From assembly GCA_950022295.1 (NCBI GenBank), contig OX465601.1:71805501-71869500 (forward strand): a DNA stretch of 64,000 nucleotides, given 5' to 3'. Below the pieces are notes generated by a model that was not told the origin of the DNA, did not search any database, and saw only the letters and a program-made list of their open reading frames with translations. Both the position numbers and the translations under genes were made by a program. Of this stretch, positions 45,101-56,395 are shown in pieces; position 1 is the first letter of the stretch; the number at the start of each line of letters is the position of its first letter. Source of the DNA: Bromus sterilis (Eukaryota; Streptophyta; Magnoliopsida; Poales; Poaceae).

Positions 45101-46474
45101 ACCGCAGTGACTTGGTGGGACGACAGGGCAGGCACCGATGTACTGGTGGACCTGACTGCTGTCGTTGACCGCGGGTCGGTTAAGTCGAGGCAACGATAAC
45201 GGTTGTCACGCAGGTTAATTAAATTGCTAAATGGTTCGGCGGATGTCTTGAGTAGCCTTTTGGCTTGTACGCACTACCTACACGTGGGACGAGGAGTGTG
45301 GGCTCCCCTGCATCGTAGTCTCGTTCGAGGGTCTTCAGACGTCAGCAGTACCGCGGGCTGATTGCCGGGAAGTGGTGTTGTCTTCTCTTGCTCGAGCGGT
45401 GTATTTGTATTTGCTTTGATTTTGCTTCACCGGCCAGTCACGCACCGTGCAGGAGTACGTTCGGGTTAGGGTCCAAAGCCCGGCGTACATAGGATATAGT
45501 CCGGCGGATGACCTCTCTGTTGATTGCCGAAGGATGGGCTACTTTGTGTCGGATAGCTTTGGTGGAGCGTTCCCTGACAAGGTTCCCGCCACCCTGGAGA
45601 TCCGAGCGTCGTAGAGTCACGCCAGTGCACCCCTGCAGGGAAGATTAATCTATTCGAATAGCCGTGTCCACGGTAACAGGACGCTTTATGCTGAAGCTGG
45701 ATCTTACCACTAGAAACTATTACTATTAAACTGTATGGTTCCGGGTCTTCTTCCTCGCAGGGAGTCGAGGAAGGGAACTCGGAGGCATTATTATTATTAA
45801 TCATTACAACTTATATTATACAATGTTTCAGCAACTTCTGCTTCATTGTTACGTTATTGCTTTAAATGAACTGTTGGCTGATTCTTACCTCATGCTGCAA
45901 GACACCGTCGGAAGATGCTAGTCTTCGATAGGCCTAGCTTCTTATCGTTATTCTGATTTCTATCTTGCAGCCCACTATATACAGCCTCTTCTTTCCATTG
46001 ATACAATGCATAATGCTTAGTAGCGGACGTAAGACTCGCGGGTATGCTAGATACTCACCTTTGCTTTATTTCCCCTTTTATGCTTTGCCTGATCGGCCGC
46101 TGCAGTCGACGTTGGAGCCCAGGAGCAGGAGTACCCCGGAGGCGGATACTACTACGTCGAGACCCCCGCTGACGAGGACCAGGAGTAGTTTCGGAGGCTT
46201 CCAGGCAGGAGGCCTTGCCTTTTAGATCTGTATCTCTAATGTTATTGGTGCTAGCCTTCTTAAGGCAAAACTTGACTAACTATGTCTGTACTCAGATATT
46301 ATGGCTTGTATAACTTATGTATTCGGGTCCGCGTGACCCCCTTTATTTTTACATATTGGTTTATCCTTTTGTGTTTAGTGTTGTGCTGTGATATTCTCAC
46401 CGTGGCACCCTAATCTCAGCCGTGTACCCTGCATGTATGATTACTGTACACGGATTGATTTTGGGGGCGTCACA
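42113..46474 (+). repeat. LARD2 3' LTR (4362 bp)
   Basis: Begins TGTCACACCC (the 5' copy has TGTAACACCC) and ends GGGGGCGTCACA. It is nearly identical to 34886-39237. The length difference comes partly from the C runs. Confidence 0.9.
45628..45682 (+). other. Conserved LTR block with hairpin, LARD2 3' LTR
   Basis: As 38391-38445. CCGTGTCCACGG is at 45662-45673. Confidence 0.6.
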
Positions 46475-46479
46475 CCAGA
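46475..46479. repeat. Target site duplication of LARD2, right (CCAGA)
   Basis: Exact copy of 34881-34885 directly after the CACA end. Confidence 0.9.
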
Positions 46480-46530
46480 GGGCCACCACCAGGTGTCCAG
46501 GCGGCCACCTGGCGCGGCCAGGGGCCTGGA
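46480..46530 (+). repeat. Athila-like 5' LTR, continuation up to a deletion joint
   Basis: GGGCCACCACCAGG to GGCGCGGCCAGGGGCC continues the LTR begun at 34624, in the GC-rich part before the TATA-like box. At about 46530 it stops and interior sequence from the 3' half of the family begins. Confidence 0.65.
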
Positions 46531-47998
46531 TATTACAGTACACTCACGTACCATGAGTCGGGGATGCGCAAGGATAACCAAACCCCCATACACTCCTCCT
46601 CGGGGTACTTGTCTCTTTGTGAACCTCCTCATTATATTGAGAGTTGTCGATAATAAGTGCATGAGTTCTTCGGACTCATGTAAGTATTGAAAGTTGACAC
46701 TTCCACCTCCTCATATTTGCTAGCCTCTCATGTGTCGTGCATTGCCTTCTTCTCACTCCGAGAGTTGGCATCCACCTTCGCCGGTACATCCAAACCCTTG
46801 GCATGATACGCTCTGTCATCATAAACCTCCTTATATCTTTCCTCAAAACAGCCACCATACCAACCTATCAAGGCATTTCCATAGCCTTTCCGAGATATAT
46901 TGCCATGCAACATCCACCTCTTCATGACTTGATCTTCGTGTCATACATGTTCCTGCTACACTGGCAGAGGCATACATTGCATACATCATGATAGCTACAT
47001 CTTCTTTATGATTTGAGTACCTTGTAAAGTGTGAAAGATCTTCTATACCCTCTTGTAAATTATAGTGTTGCCCTTAAGTGAGGAAAAGATCCCAAAGTGG
47101 ACAAAATAAAAGATCCCAAAGAGGACAAATGAGCATTAAATAGAAAGAGCCATTGAGGCCACCAAAAAATAGAAAAACATAGAAAAAAAAGAGAAAAATA
47201 AAAATAAAAAGAGAGAAAGGGGAAACACTACTACCCTTTTTAAAGATCCACACTAGTACCCCCTCTTATCCTTGTACTCCATAGAGATGATCATTCATGC
47301 ATATAGCTATGTGGGGACCTTCACACTATAGAACTTGGCTTGCATATTCCAAGGATGAGCCTCCTCAAAAGAGATCTAGGTCTTCATGAGCGAGCAAGTT
47401 GGATGCACCCCCACTAGTTCCATTGGAGAGCTTTTCTTAGATCATATGTGCATCCGTTGCATGGCAATCCCTACTCCTCACATCATATCTATCATTTGGC
47501 CTTCTCGCCTATGATTGTCCTCATTTATGTGAGCCTTTCTCACCTTTTTGTCTTCCTCCTCCACCATATTTCTCTCTTTGCCATCCTAAGTGTCAACTCT
47601 CGTGCTTACGCTCATCCATTGCATGAGTGCTCAAAATATCGAAAGGGAGTGGATCAAATTGACTTGTACCTGGCTAGTGGTCTGGGGACGAATCAAGATA
47701 AGATTCCAAAGAAGACCAAGTGTGAAACTTTAGTAGATTGAGTTCTCAACAAAAATACTTTTTTTTCTTGTACGCAAACACCATTTGGAGATATTCGAGT
47801 CACGGACAGCAAGAGCTCTTGCACCTAATGTTCTTTTGTTACTTGTTTCAATCCTAATATACACTCTTGCATGTTATGACTTGAATTGAATCACATACCT
47901 TGATTCCTTTACTTTTCAAAGTTCTTATATGGTTGCTAGCATGTCACCACAGAAATTATGCTTGTTATCATTTACCTACTCGAGGACGAGCAGGAATT
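46531..47998 (+). mobile_element. A1/A5-family element, 3' interior half
   Basis: Aligns with 22590-24211 of A1 and 54830-56381 of A5. It includes CACTCACGTACCATGAGTCG, the opposite-strand frame (broken here), the 24-bp repeats (two copies) and the sequence before the terminal tract. The rest of the 5' LTR, the primer site and the unknown ORF are missing, removed by the deletion joined at 46530. Confidence 0.75.
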
Positions 47999-48011
47999 AA
48001 GCTTGGGGATG
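47999..48011 (+). other. Terminal polypurine tract of the half element
   Basis: AAGCTTGGGGATG one base before the LTR at 48013, identical to those of A1 and A5. Confidence 0.75.
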
Positions 48012-48012
48012 T

Positions 48013-49647
48013 TGATACGTCCCAAACGTATCTATAATTTCTGCTTGCTCCATGCATGTTTTGTGTGATATTGCTATGATCTAGATACACTTTTGATCAT
48101 ATTTGGACTAACCTATTAACTCAGTGCACCCCAGTGCCAGTTTCTGTTTTCTGCTATTTTTCTATTTCTGTTTTTCCCCATATTAAAAGTGCTCCAAAAA
48201 TTCGGGAAAATCAGATAAAAAAATCAGCGTAACGGAAGCTTCCAGAGTCCCTAAGGAGGGCCGGAGGGTCCCCACCTGGTGCCCAGGCGGCCAGGTGGCG
48301 CGGCCTAGGGTGGGGCCGCGCCGGGTGGCTGCCTGGACACCTGGTGGACCCCCTGGTTGCCCCCTTTGCCTATTTATTCCCCTTGACACGAAACCCCCGA
48401 AGACAGAACCCTTTTTCGCGATCTCGCCTCTGTTCCTCCGCCGCCGTGATTCCAAGATCGGGAGCGCCAGCAGACTTCTTCCCGGCACCCTGCCGGAGGG
48501 AGGATTGTCCTCGGGAGCTTCCCTCCACCATGGACGCTTCCCGGATGTGCCGTGAGTAGTTTCCTTTGTACCATGGGTCCGTGACCAGTAGCTATGTGAT
48601 GTTCTCCTCCCCTCTTTGTTCTTCATGGTTTAGACCTTGTGAGTTGCCCTACGTGATCGAGGCACATATGTAATCTTTCTGCTGTTGTTATGTTGAGTTT
48701 GATGGGATCTGATGGATTATGAGTTGATGTTTAGATTATGATAGAGTAATATATTTGGTTCTTATATTTTATATGTTTGTTCCTAATTAATTCTTGCATG
48801 TTCTCCGTTGCTGTTTATTGCTTTGGCCAAGTAGTAGGTAGTAACTCCAAGAGGGAACGTTATGCTCGATTGTGGGTTCATGCCCCCTGATGACACGCTT
48901 GAGTGACAGAAACATGAGTCTAGGGGATGTGTTGTTGCGACAAGGGGGAAAACAATGGTGCTTGTAACCGCGGTTGTAAGGATTGTTTACTTTACGCAAA
49001 GTGCTTTTTAATGCAGTTGTCTGTTTCTTTGGGTTTACACTTTGGGTGGGGCTCGCAACTTAATACCAGCGAGATGTTATGGATAGATATCTCAAGGTGG
49101 ATGATTAGTAGTAGATGCAGTTGGATTTCGGTCTACTTATTTTGGCGTAGTGCCCATGCTTTTGAGCCTCTTCCTTTCATTGTAGCATAGTTAGCATTGC
49201 GGTGCGTTTATAATCCTGTCAATTTCCCATCTGTAATTTGTTTACCTCGCATAGCCGTTTTATCGTCTTTTGGGAGAGAGACATCGCTAGTGAAACATCA
49301 CGGGACCCCGGTCCATATTCTCATCACTGTTTACACGCTCATTTACTTTCTTGCTCTTACTTTCGAGTTGCTATCATTATCATTATCCCTTGTGTTTTGA
49401 TCCATTGTAAACAACAAGACCGGAGAGATTGACAACCTCTCTAAACTTAGTTGGGAGCAAAGTTATTTGTGTCTGTGTGCAGGTCCACGTCAGTTGCGTC
49501 GCTGACACCTACTTATCATATCCGTAGTCCTACTGGAGACAAACCTCGGTACCTTCACCGAGGGAAACTTGCCGCTACGCTGCATCTCACCTTCCACTTG
49601 GGGTAACCAACGAAGGGCGAGAAGCAATTATCATCTCTCGCGTATCA
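48013..49647 (+). repeat. A1/A5-family 3' LTR (1635 bp)
   Basis: TGATACGTCCCAAACGTATC to CTCGCGTATCA. The micro-ORF is at 48540-48569 (MDASRMCRE, TAG), donor-like GT at 48562, acceptor-like CAG ending 49482. The right flank GCAAC lies in an Athila RT and differs from the ATGAG left of 34624, so the two LTR ends may come from two different elements joined by deletion. Confidence 0.8.
48540..48569 (+). other. Conserved micro-ORF, half element LTR
   Basis: Context CCACCATGG, peptide MDASRMCRE, stop TAG within GTGAGTAG. Confidence 0.5.
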
Positions 49648-50330
49648 GCAACCAGGAAGGACCATTACCCGCTGCCCTTTATCGATCAAATGCTTGAGAG
49701 GTTGTCTAAAAACTCTCACTTTTTCTATCTTGACGGGTACTCTGGCTTCTCTCAAATTCATGTCAATACTGCCGATCAAGTGAAGACCACTTTCACGTGT
49801 CCTTATGGTACTTATGCTTACAGGCGTATGCCTTTTGGTTTATGCAATGGACCTGCTACTTTTCAGAGATGTATGTCAGCTATTTTTCATGGTTTCTGTG
49901 AGGAGATTGTGGAAGTCTTCATGGACGATTTCTCCGTCTATGGAACTTCCTTTGACCACTGTCTCCACAATGTTAATAAAGTTTTGCAGAGATGTGAGGA
50001 CACAAACTTCGTTTTAAACTGGGAAAAGTGCCACTTCATGGTTAACGAAGGGATCGTTCTTGGTCACAAGATTTCCGAGAGGGGAATTGAAGTGGACAAG
50101 GCAAAGATTGAAGCTATCGAAAGGATGCCTTATTCAAGTGACATTAAAGGTATTCGTAGTTTTCTCGGTCATGTTGGTTTCTATAGAAGATTTATTAAAG
50201 ACTTTTCTAAGACCTAGAGACCCCTCACTAATCTTCTTCAGAAGGATGTTCCTTTTTTATTTGATGAAGATTGTAAGGAGGCTTTCGAAGTTCTTAAGAA
50301 AGCTTTAATAACCGCTTCTATAGTACAACT
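49648..50330 (+). pseudogene. Athila-lineage reverse transcriptase fragment
   Basis: RT palm sequence beginning ATRKDHYPLPFIDQML, then motif A FFYLDGYSGFSQI, RRMPFGLCNGPATFQRCM, and the active-site motif VFMDDFSVYG with both aspartates intact. It continues through FLGHVGFYRRFIKDFSK to a premature TAG at 50215-50217, reopens as RPLTNLLQKD and ends near 50330 after ALITASIVQ. The N-terminal RT part is missing because the LTR at 48013-49647 interrupts it and its left half is gone. It would have copied Athila RNA. Here it is a fragment, though about 175 codons are still open and catalytic residues unchanged. Confidence 0.85.
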
Positions 50331-50557
50331 CATGAAGGATATGTTGCAGCCCGATTTCAGACACCAGCAGGAGAAGAATAAGAAAAGGTATGTATTACGG
50401 TAAGGAAACATCGCGAACTGCCATAAAACTTCCTTTTTATGAGTTTTTGAACAATTAGGAAAATTTGAAGCCTGATTGGAGCCGGAGAGGAGCTCCAGGG
50501 GGCTCAGGCGCCACCCTGGCGCGGCCTAACTCCTGGCCGCGCCGGGTGGCCGCCTGG
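50331..50557 (+). other. GC-rich LTR-like fragment left of A5
   Basis: After the RT similarity ends the sequence becomes unrelated. It finishes with CACCCTGGCGCGGCC and GGGTGGCCGCCTGG, a theme also found in neighbouring gypsy LTRs (for example 60650-60690). It is probably part of the element that A5 entered, continued at 58038. Confidence 0.4.
50553..50557. repeat. Target site duplication of A5, left (CCTGG)
   Basis: CCTGG directly before TGATACG, repeated at 58033-58037. Confidence 0.9.
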
Positions 50558-50927
50558 TGATACGCTTCAAACGTATCTATAATTTCTGCTTGCTCCATGC
50601 ATGTTTTGTGTGACTTTGCCATGTTTTGCTTGAACTTTCATACACTTTCGAACCTATTTGGACTAACCTATTAACTCAGTGCATCCAGTTGCCAGTTTCT
50701 GTTTTCTGCTGTTTTTGTATTTCAGGTTTTCCGGCCATTAAAAGTGCTCCAAAAATTCCGGGAAAAATATATAAAAAATCAGCGCAACAGAAGCTTCCGG
50801 AATCACCAAGAGAGGGAAGGGGCGCCACCACCAGGCAGCCAGGAGGGCATGTGGCGCGGCCCCACCCTGGGCCGCGCCAGGGACCCTCCTGACTGCCTCG
50901 TGGGTCCCCTCGATGCCCCCCTTCGCC

Positions 50928-50935
50928 TATATTTA
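50928..50935 (+). promoter_or_regulatory. TATA-like box in A5 5' LTR
   Basis: TATATTTA in CGCCTATATTTAGCC, about 160 bases before the micro-ORF. Confidence 0.5.
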
Positions 50936-51089
50936 GCCCTCGGGGGTGGAAACCCCTAATATCGATCTCTTTCTCGCGAACTCCCCTCTGTTCCGCCGCC
51001 GCCGCCGTTTCAAGATCGGGGTTGCCTAGAGAAGCTGCCCTGACACCCTGCCGGGAGAAGCTACCCCCTCCGGGAGACCATCCATATCC

Positions 51090-51119
51090 ATGGACGCCTC
51101 CCGTATGTACCGCGAGTAG
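51090..51119 (+). other. Conserved micro-ORF, A5 5' LTR
   Basis: Encodes MDASRMYRE with TAG stop. Codons for Ala, Arg and the last Arg differ synonymously from A1. Confidence 0.5.
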
Positions 51120-52208
51120 TCCCCCTTGGACCATGGTTCCGTGACCAGTAGCTATGTGATGAATCTCTCCCCCCTTTGTGCTTCCAATTTCGAGTCCTCG
51201 TAAGCTGCCTCACATGATCGAGGCATCTATGTAATTTCTGCTGTTGCTATGCTGAGTTTGTTGGGATCTGATGGATTATGAGACTATGTTCAGATTGTGA
51301 TGAGTAATATATTTGGTTCTTCTCTTTTATATTTTGTTCTTGAGTAAATTCTTGCATGTTCTCCGTTGCGGTATTTGCTTTGGCCAAGTATTTTATTTGC
51401 AACTCCAAGAGAGAGCGTTATGCTCGATTGTGGGTTTAGCCCCTTGATGTCTAGCTTGAGTGACAGAAACATGAGACTAGGGGATGTGTTGTTGCCACCA
51501 GGGATAAAACAACGGTGCTTGTACCTGCGGGTGCAAGGATTGTTTACTTTACGCAAAGTTCTTTTAATGCAGTTGTCTATTGCTTTGAGTTTACACTTTG
51601 GGTGGGATTCGCAACTTAATACCAGCGAGATGTTCTGGATAGATATCTCAAGGTGGATGATTCGTAGTAGATGCAGATGGATTTCGGTCTACTTACCTTG
51701 GCGTACTGCCCATTGCTTTTGAGCCCTTCCTTTCTTTGCAGCATAGTTAGCATTGCGGTGCCTTCATAATCCTGTCAATTGCCCAACTATGATTTGTTTA
51801 CCTCGCTAGCACTTTTATTATCTTTTGGGAGAGAGACATCACTAGTGAAAATCACAGGACCCCGGTCCATCTTCACATTATTGTTCACACCCTCAATTTA
51901 CTTTCAGCTTTTACTTTCCTTTGCACCTTTTATCTCTTGCGTTGATCCTTTGTAAACGACAAGGCCGGAGGAATTGACAAATCCTCTGTACTCGTTGGGA
52001 GCAAAGTTATTTGTTGTTGTGTGCAAGTCCACGACAACACCCTAGTAAGGAAGCAATTTCTGGCGACGTTGCCACCTACTTGTATCTCGTGAGTCCTACT
52101 GGTTCGATAACCTTGGTATCTTCACCGAGGGAAACTTGTTGCTGCACTGCATCTCAACCTTCCACTTGGGGTAACCAACGAGGGGCGAGAAGCCATCAAG
52201 CAAATTTC

Positions 52209-52226
52209 TGGCGCCGTTGCCGGGGA
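52209..52226 (+). other. A5 primer binding site (Asp type)
   Basis: TGGCGCCGTTGCCGGGGA, ten bases inside the LTR, the usual Athila-lineage site. Confidence 0.85.
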
Positions 52227-52391
52227 CTCCAGTCTACAAGATAGGGGAGTTGCACACTATCATTTACCTTTGCTTTTTAGTCTTGTTAGTTTACCTTTCA
52301 GTTTTTACTTTTTTGTCCCTAATCAAAAATACCAAAAATACCTACTGATGCGATCTTCACCACGAGTGTGGAACCACCCAAATTTGGTAGG

Positions 52392-53513
52392 ATGGACATG
52401 TTTCACTTGGATCGTCTTCGATCAATTTGCGCTCGCGCTAAAAACCCAACCGACTTGGTTGAGGGAAAATCATTGGATGAGCATGCTCATTATACGCGGC
52501 ACCGCCTATCTCAGAAAGGGAAACACTTATGGGATCAAATACAAGTTTCTTATTGCTATGCTGACTGTTTATGCCACATTTATGATTTTACTTGCTGCTC
52601 TAATATAGAGCGTAAACACCTTCCTTTCCAATGTGAGTTTAATGAAAATGAGATCCTATCTTCTTATGCCAAAGGTGTTTATGATTACGTTGATGTTGAA
52701 AAGATTGAAGAGTTTGTTGCTTTTAAAGGTGCTTATGAGATTGCTTCTTTGATTGAAAAGTATTACGATACTATTCACAAGTCTGAAAACTTTGTTGTTC
52801 TTGCTTATTGCTTTGAGAATTATATTTCCAAAGCTTATATTGAGGATTTTGAAAATAGAATGCTTGCTGCCCAAGAAGAGGCTAATGATTGCTATGAAGA
52901 GGAATCTTATGATTCTGAGGACTCACTTGATACTTCCCTTTCTGATGATTTTGATACTTGCTTTGTTGATGGCCATGATGCCACTATGGATGATGCCTAC
53001 GAAGATGAACTTGCTATTGTTCCTTATGTTACGCATGAAATTATTGTTGTTGCACCCACACTTGATTGCCCTATTATCCTTTTGAAATCTCCAACTATTC
53101 CGGAGAATTTTGCTCTTATCAAGGCTCAATGTGATGGGTTGCATCTATCTTATCATCCTAAAAACCGTGTTGAAAACAATACACGTGTGCTTGTAGGTCA
53201 TGAACAACATGATTTATGTGATAGTTATATTCTTGATGTTGTTCATGCTGCTACTGAAAATTACTTTGAGAGAGGAAAGTTTGGTTGTAGAAACTTCCAT
53301 GTTACAAAAACACCTCTCTTCATGTTGAAAGTTTTGAAGTTGTTCTTGTTCTACCTTCCTATGCATGTCACTTTGTGCTTCTTTGATTTATTTTCTTACA
53401 AGATGCCGATGCATAGGAAGTGGGTTAGGCTTAAATGTGTTTCACATTTTCTTCTTGATGCTCTCTTTTGCTTCAATTCTTATTCTCTTGTGAGCATCTT
53501 TCATAATCTTTAA
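52392..53513 (+). CDS. Unknown-function protein of the A1/A5 retrotransposon family
   Basis: An intact 373-codon frame. The first ATG is at 52392 (M-D-M-F); the frame is also open for some codons upstream. It occupies the gag position, 165 bp behind the primer site, but has no Gag, protease, RT, integrase or zinc-knuckle motif that I recognise. The N-terminal third is rich in Cys, His and aromatic residues. A central acidic part follows (residues about 160-210). Conserved motifs are GHDATMDDAYEDEL, GHEQHDLCDSYILDV and ENYFERGKFGCRNFHVTKTP. Two C-terminal hydrophobic stretches (about residues 310-333 and 348-370) flank MPMHRKWVRLK and could be membrane-associated. The related decayed copy in A1 aligns throughout, including past an acidic indel. 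It might be a remodelled gag or an env-like relic; neither is shown. Expression would come from the 5' LTR. Confidence 0.7.
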   Translation: MDMFHLDRLRSICARAKNPTDLVEGKSLDEHAHYTRHRLSQKGKHLWDQIQVSYCYADCLCHIYDFTCCSNIERKHLPFQCEFNENEILSSYAKGVYDYVDVEKIEEFVAFKGAYEIASLIEKYYDTIHKSENFVVLAYCFENYISKAYIEDFENRMLAAQEEANDCYEEESYDSEDSLDTSLSDDFDTCFVDGHDATMDDAYEDELAIVPYVTHEIIVVAPTLDCPIILLKSPTIPENFALIKAQCDGLHLSYHPKNRVENNTRVLVGHEQHDLCDSYILDVVHAATENYFERGKFGCRNFHVTKTPLFMLKVLKLFLFYLPMHVTLCFFDLFSYKMPMHRKWVRLKCVSHFLLDALFCFNSYSLVSIFHNL

Positions 53514-54829
53514 GCCTAGCTAATGGCTCTAAAGAAGCGCTTTCGGGAGGCAGCCCGCAATGAATTTAGGTTTTTATTTTTAATTTTGTTCTGTTCTTAG
53601 TGGTGTTGATGATTGTTACTACTGTAGCAACATCATTGTATCTTTACTTTTCAAGCTTTGTGCCAAGTTTAGCCTCATACGGCAAGGGAAGTAAAAGTTG
53701 TGACATGCTGTCCAGAAAACAGATTCTGTCCTCGTGTCTAGAAAAATCATGGAAAAATCCCAGTTCATCTTTTTGAGCTGAACTTTTTACACAGCGTGCT
53801 CTATACAATTACGAAACTTCCGTATGTTCTGAGTTTTTTGATTTGAGTTGCATAAGTACCTCTAAAAAATTCGTGTCTATCTGCTGTTCTGTTTTTCACA
53901 GATTCTGCCACGTTTTGTCTCTCTCTACTTTTGCAAACCTTAAGCTTGCGTTTTCTTTGCAAAAACCTTTTTGTCAATCTTGGGAAACAGTAGATCTTCA
54001 AGAATATCTTTATTTCCAGTAATGGAAAAATTATTTTTAGGGTACTAACCTCTCTAATTAGTCTACAATGAGTTATGTATGAAGGGAGTTTTCAAGTGCG
54101 CGATGGAAGATGATGAAAGAAGATCTTGGAGTGTCAAAACGCTCAAGCTTGGGGATGCCCATGTGCACCCCCAATAAATATTCAAGGAGACTCAAGCGTC
54201 TAATCTTGGGGATGCCCCCGTGCATCCCCTTCTTCATCAACAATTATCAGTTCGTCTCTCGTTGCACTATATTTTTATCACTTCATGCATTATGTGCTAT
54301 GCTTGGAGCGTCTCGCTCTTTACTTTTTTAGTTTTCTTTAGCTTTGTTTGCTGTAGTAACAAGTTAGACCCCAACTTACTCTTTTGTGTGGGAGAGATTC
54401 ACGCTCCGCTTGAACTAGAACTCCTCATAGGATTTGCATGCTTATTCTTTTAGCTGTGAGCTGTTCTTTTTCTTTTCTTCGATGTTGTTCTGTTTAGTTG
54501 TAGTGCTTTAGTTTTTATAGAGATTTTATTTTGTCTTAGGTTGAACTTTCTATAGGTTGCATGTTTTATCTTGTTAGAGAGTTTGCCTGTTGCACTGAGT
54601 TCTGTGTCTTGACTGAAAGTAGGTAGTTAAAGTTGTTGTTCTCTTTGTAGTAGTAACTTGCAATAGTTTTGAGGTATTGACTAGAGTAATATTTGAACTT
54701 ACGGTGTCAAGAGATCTTGCCTATTAGTGATAGATGTCGTATTTTGGGCAATCCGTGTGTTTTTCGACAACCAAAAACCCATGTTGAGAACTCTAGCTAC
54801 TAGATGGATCACTAACCTCTGGAGGGCTC
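53514..54829 (+). other. A5 interior, non-coding, behind the ORF
   Basis: Begins with GAAGCGCTTTCGGGAGGCAGC as in A1 and is T-rich throughout. Contains the internal purine-tract motifs. No supported gene. Confidence 0.7.
54145..54214 (+). repeat. Two internal copies of the purine-tract motif, A5
   Basis: AAGCTTGGGGATG (54145-54157), identical to the terminal tract, and AATCTTGGGGATG (54202-54214), each followed by GCCC and GTGCA-type sequence. Confidence 0.8.
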
Positions 54830-56381
54830 GAATATTAGAGTACACTCACGTACCATGAGTCGAGGATGCGCAAGGATAACCAAACCCCCATACACTCCTC
54901 CTCGGGTTACCTGTCTCTTTGTGAACCTCCTGATTAGATTGAGAGTTACCGATAATAAGTGCATGAGTTCTTCGGACTAATGTGAGTATTCGAAAGTTGA
55001 CACTTCCACCCACCTATACTTTTTCTAGCCTCTTCGGTACCGTGCATTGCCCTTTCTCACCTCGAGAGTTGGCGCATACTTCGCCGGTGCATCCAAACCC
55101 TTGGCACGATACGCTCTGTCATCATAAACCTCCTTATATCTTTCCTCAAAACAGCCACCATACCTACCTACAAGGCATTTCCATAGCCTTTCCGAGATAC
55201 ATTGCCATGCAACGTCCACCTTCTCATGACTTGATCTTCATGTCATACATGCTACTTGCTTGATCGATGAGCCGCATGCTAGTTGGGCCTTGCCCTAATC
55301 ATTGCTACATGACGCGCTAGTATCATTGCATATCCTGCTACCCTGGCAGAGGCATATATTTGCATCATGATAGTTACATTTTCTTTATGTGAGTACCTTT
55401 GTAAAGTATGAAAGATCTCCTATATTCTTGTAAAATATAGAGTATTGCCCCTAAAGTGAGGAAAAGATCCCAAAGAGGACAAAATCAAAAGATCCCAAAG
55501 AGGACAAATGAGAGTTAAATAGAAAGAGCCATTGAGGCCACCAAAAAAATAAAAAAAGAGAAAAAGAGAAAAAAAATAAAAAGAGAGAAGGGGCATACTA
55601 CTATTCCTTTTGAGAGATCCACACTAGTACATCATCTTCTATCCCTTGTACTCCATAGAGATCATCATCATGCATATAGCTATGTGGGGATCCTTCACAC
55701 TATAGAACTTGGCTTGTATATTCCAATGATGAGCCTCCTCAAACGAGCTCTAGGTCTTCTTGAGCAAGCAAGTTAGATGCACCCCACTAGTTCCCTTGGA
55801 GAGCTTTTAGCTCACATGTGCATCCGTTGTATGGCAATCCCTACTCCTCACATCATATCTATCATATGGCCTTCTCTCGCCTATGATTGTCCTCATTGAT
55901 GTGAGCCTTTCACACCTTGTTGTCTTCCTCCTCCACCTTCTTTCTATTTCACCTTTTAGGTGTCAACTTTCTTGCTCACGCTCATCCATTGCATGAGTGC
56001 TCAAAATATCGAAGGGAGTGGATCAGTTTGATTTGTACCTGGCTAGTGATCTGGGGACGAGTCCAGATAAGAATCCAAAGGAGACCAAGTGTGAAAATTT
56101 AGTAGATAGTTGTTCTCAACAACCTTTTTCTCTTTCTTCCCAGTCCCTTTCTTGCACGCAAACACCATTTGGAGACATTCGAGTCACGGACAGCAAGAGC
56201 TCTTGCACCCTTTGTTCTTTTGTTGCTTGTGTCAATGCTAATATAGACTCTTGCTTGTTAAGACTTGAATTGAATTGCATGCTTTGATTTCTTTACTTAA
56301 AAGTCCTTATTTGGTTGTGTGGCATGTCACCACAGAAATTATGCTTGTTATCATTTACCTACTCGAGGACGAGCAGGAATT
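54830..56381 (+). other. A5 3' interior, with opposite-strand frame remnants and 24-bp repeats
   Basis: Aligns with 46531-47998 and 22600-24211. The opposite-strand peptide (ERYKEVYDDRAYRAKGLD) is readable around 55080-55220 but shifted out of frame at its start and end. Two 24-bp repeat units lie at 55462-55509, followed by an A-rich tract. Confidence 0.65.
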
Positions 56382-56394
56382 AAGCTTGGGGATG
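56382..56394 (+). other. A5 terminal polypurine tract
   Basis: AAGCTTGGGGATG one base before the 3' LTR. Confidence 0.8.
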
Positions 56395-56395
56395 T

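Larger units (their letters stand above)
34886..46474 (+). mobile_element. LARD2: complete large retrotransposon derivative
   Basis: LTRs at 34886-39237 (4352 bp) and 42113-46474 (4362 bp) flank a 2.9-kb interior without usable ORFs. The ends are TGT...CACA, the primer site is of initiator-Met type, and the target duplication CCAGA is exact. Sizes fit Sukkula-type LARDs of Triticeae. The interior ends with NSRDE-like codons that match the last residues of Tekay/Del-type chromovirus pol, so it probably descends from such an element and would be mobilised by one. The LTRs are very similar by eye. Confidence 0.9.
50558..52198 (+). repeat. A5 5' LTR (1641 bp)
   Basis: TGATACGCTTCAAACG to AGAAGCCATCA. 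TATA-like TATATTTA at 50928. Micro-ORF at 51090. Here the donor-like site reads CGCGAGTAG and the acceptor-like site GTGCAAG, so both differ from the consensus kept in the 3' LTR. Confidence 0.9.

Noticed and set aside
46531..49647. Treating 34624-49647 as one element interrupted only by LARD2
   Set aside because: Outer flanks differ and the primer site and ORF are missing; a deletion joining two elements fits better.
51366..51722. 118-codon plus frame, nearly identical at 57200-57556
   Set aside because: The identity simply reflects the two LTRs of A5. The A1 and half-element LTRs do not keep the frame.
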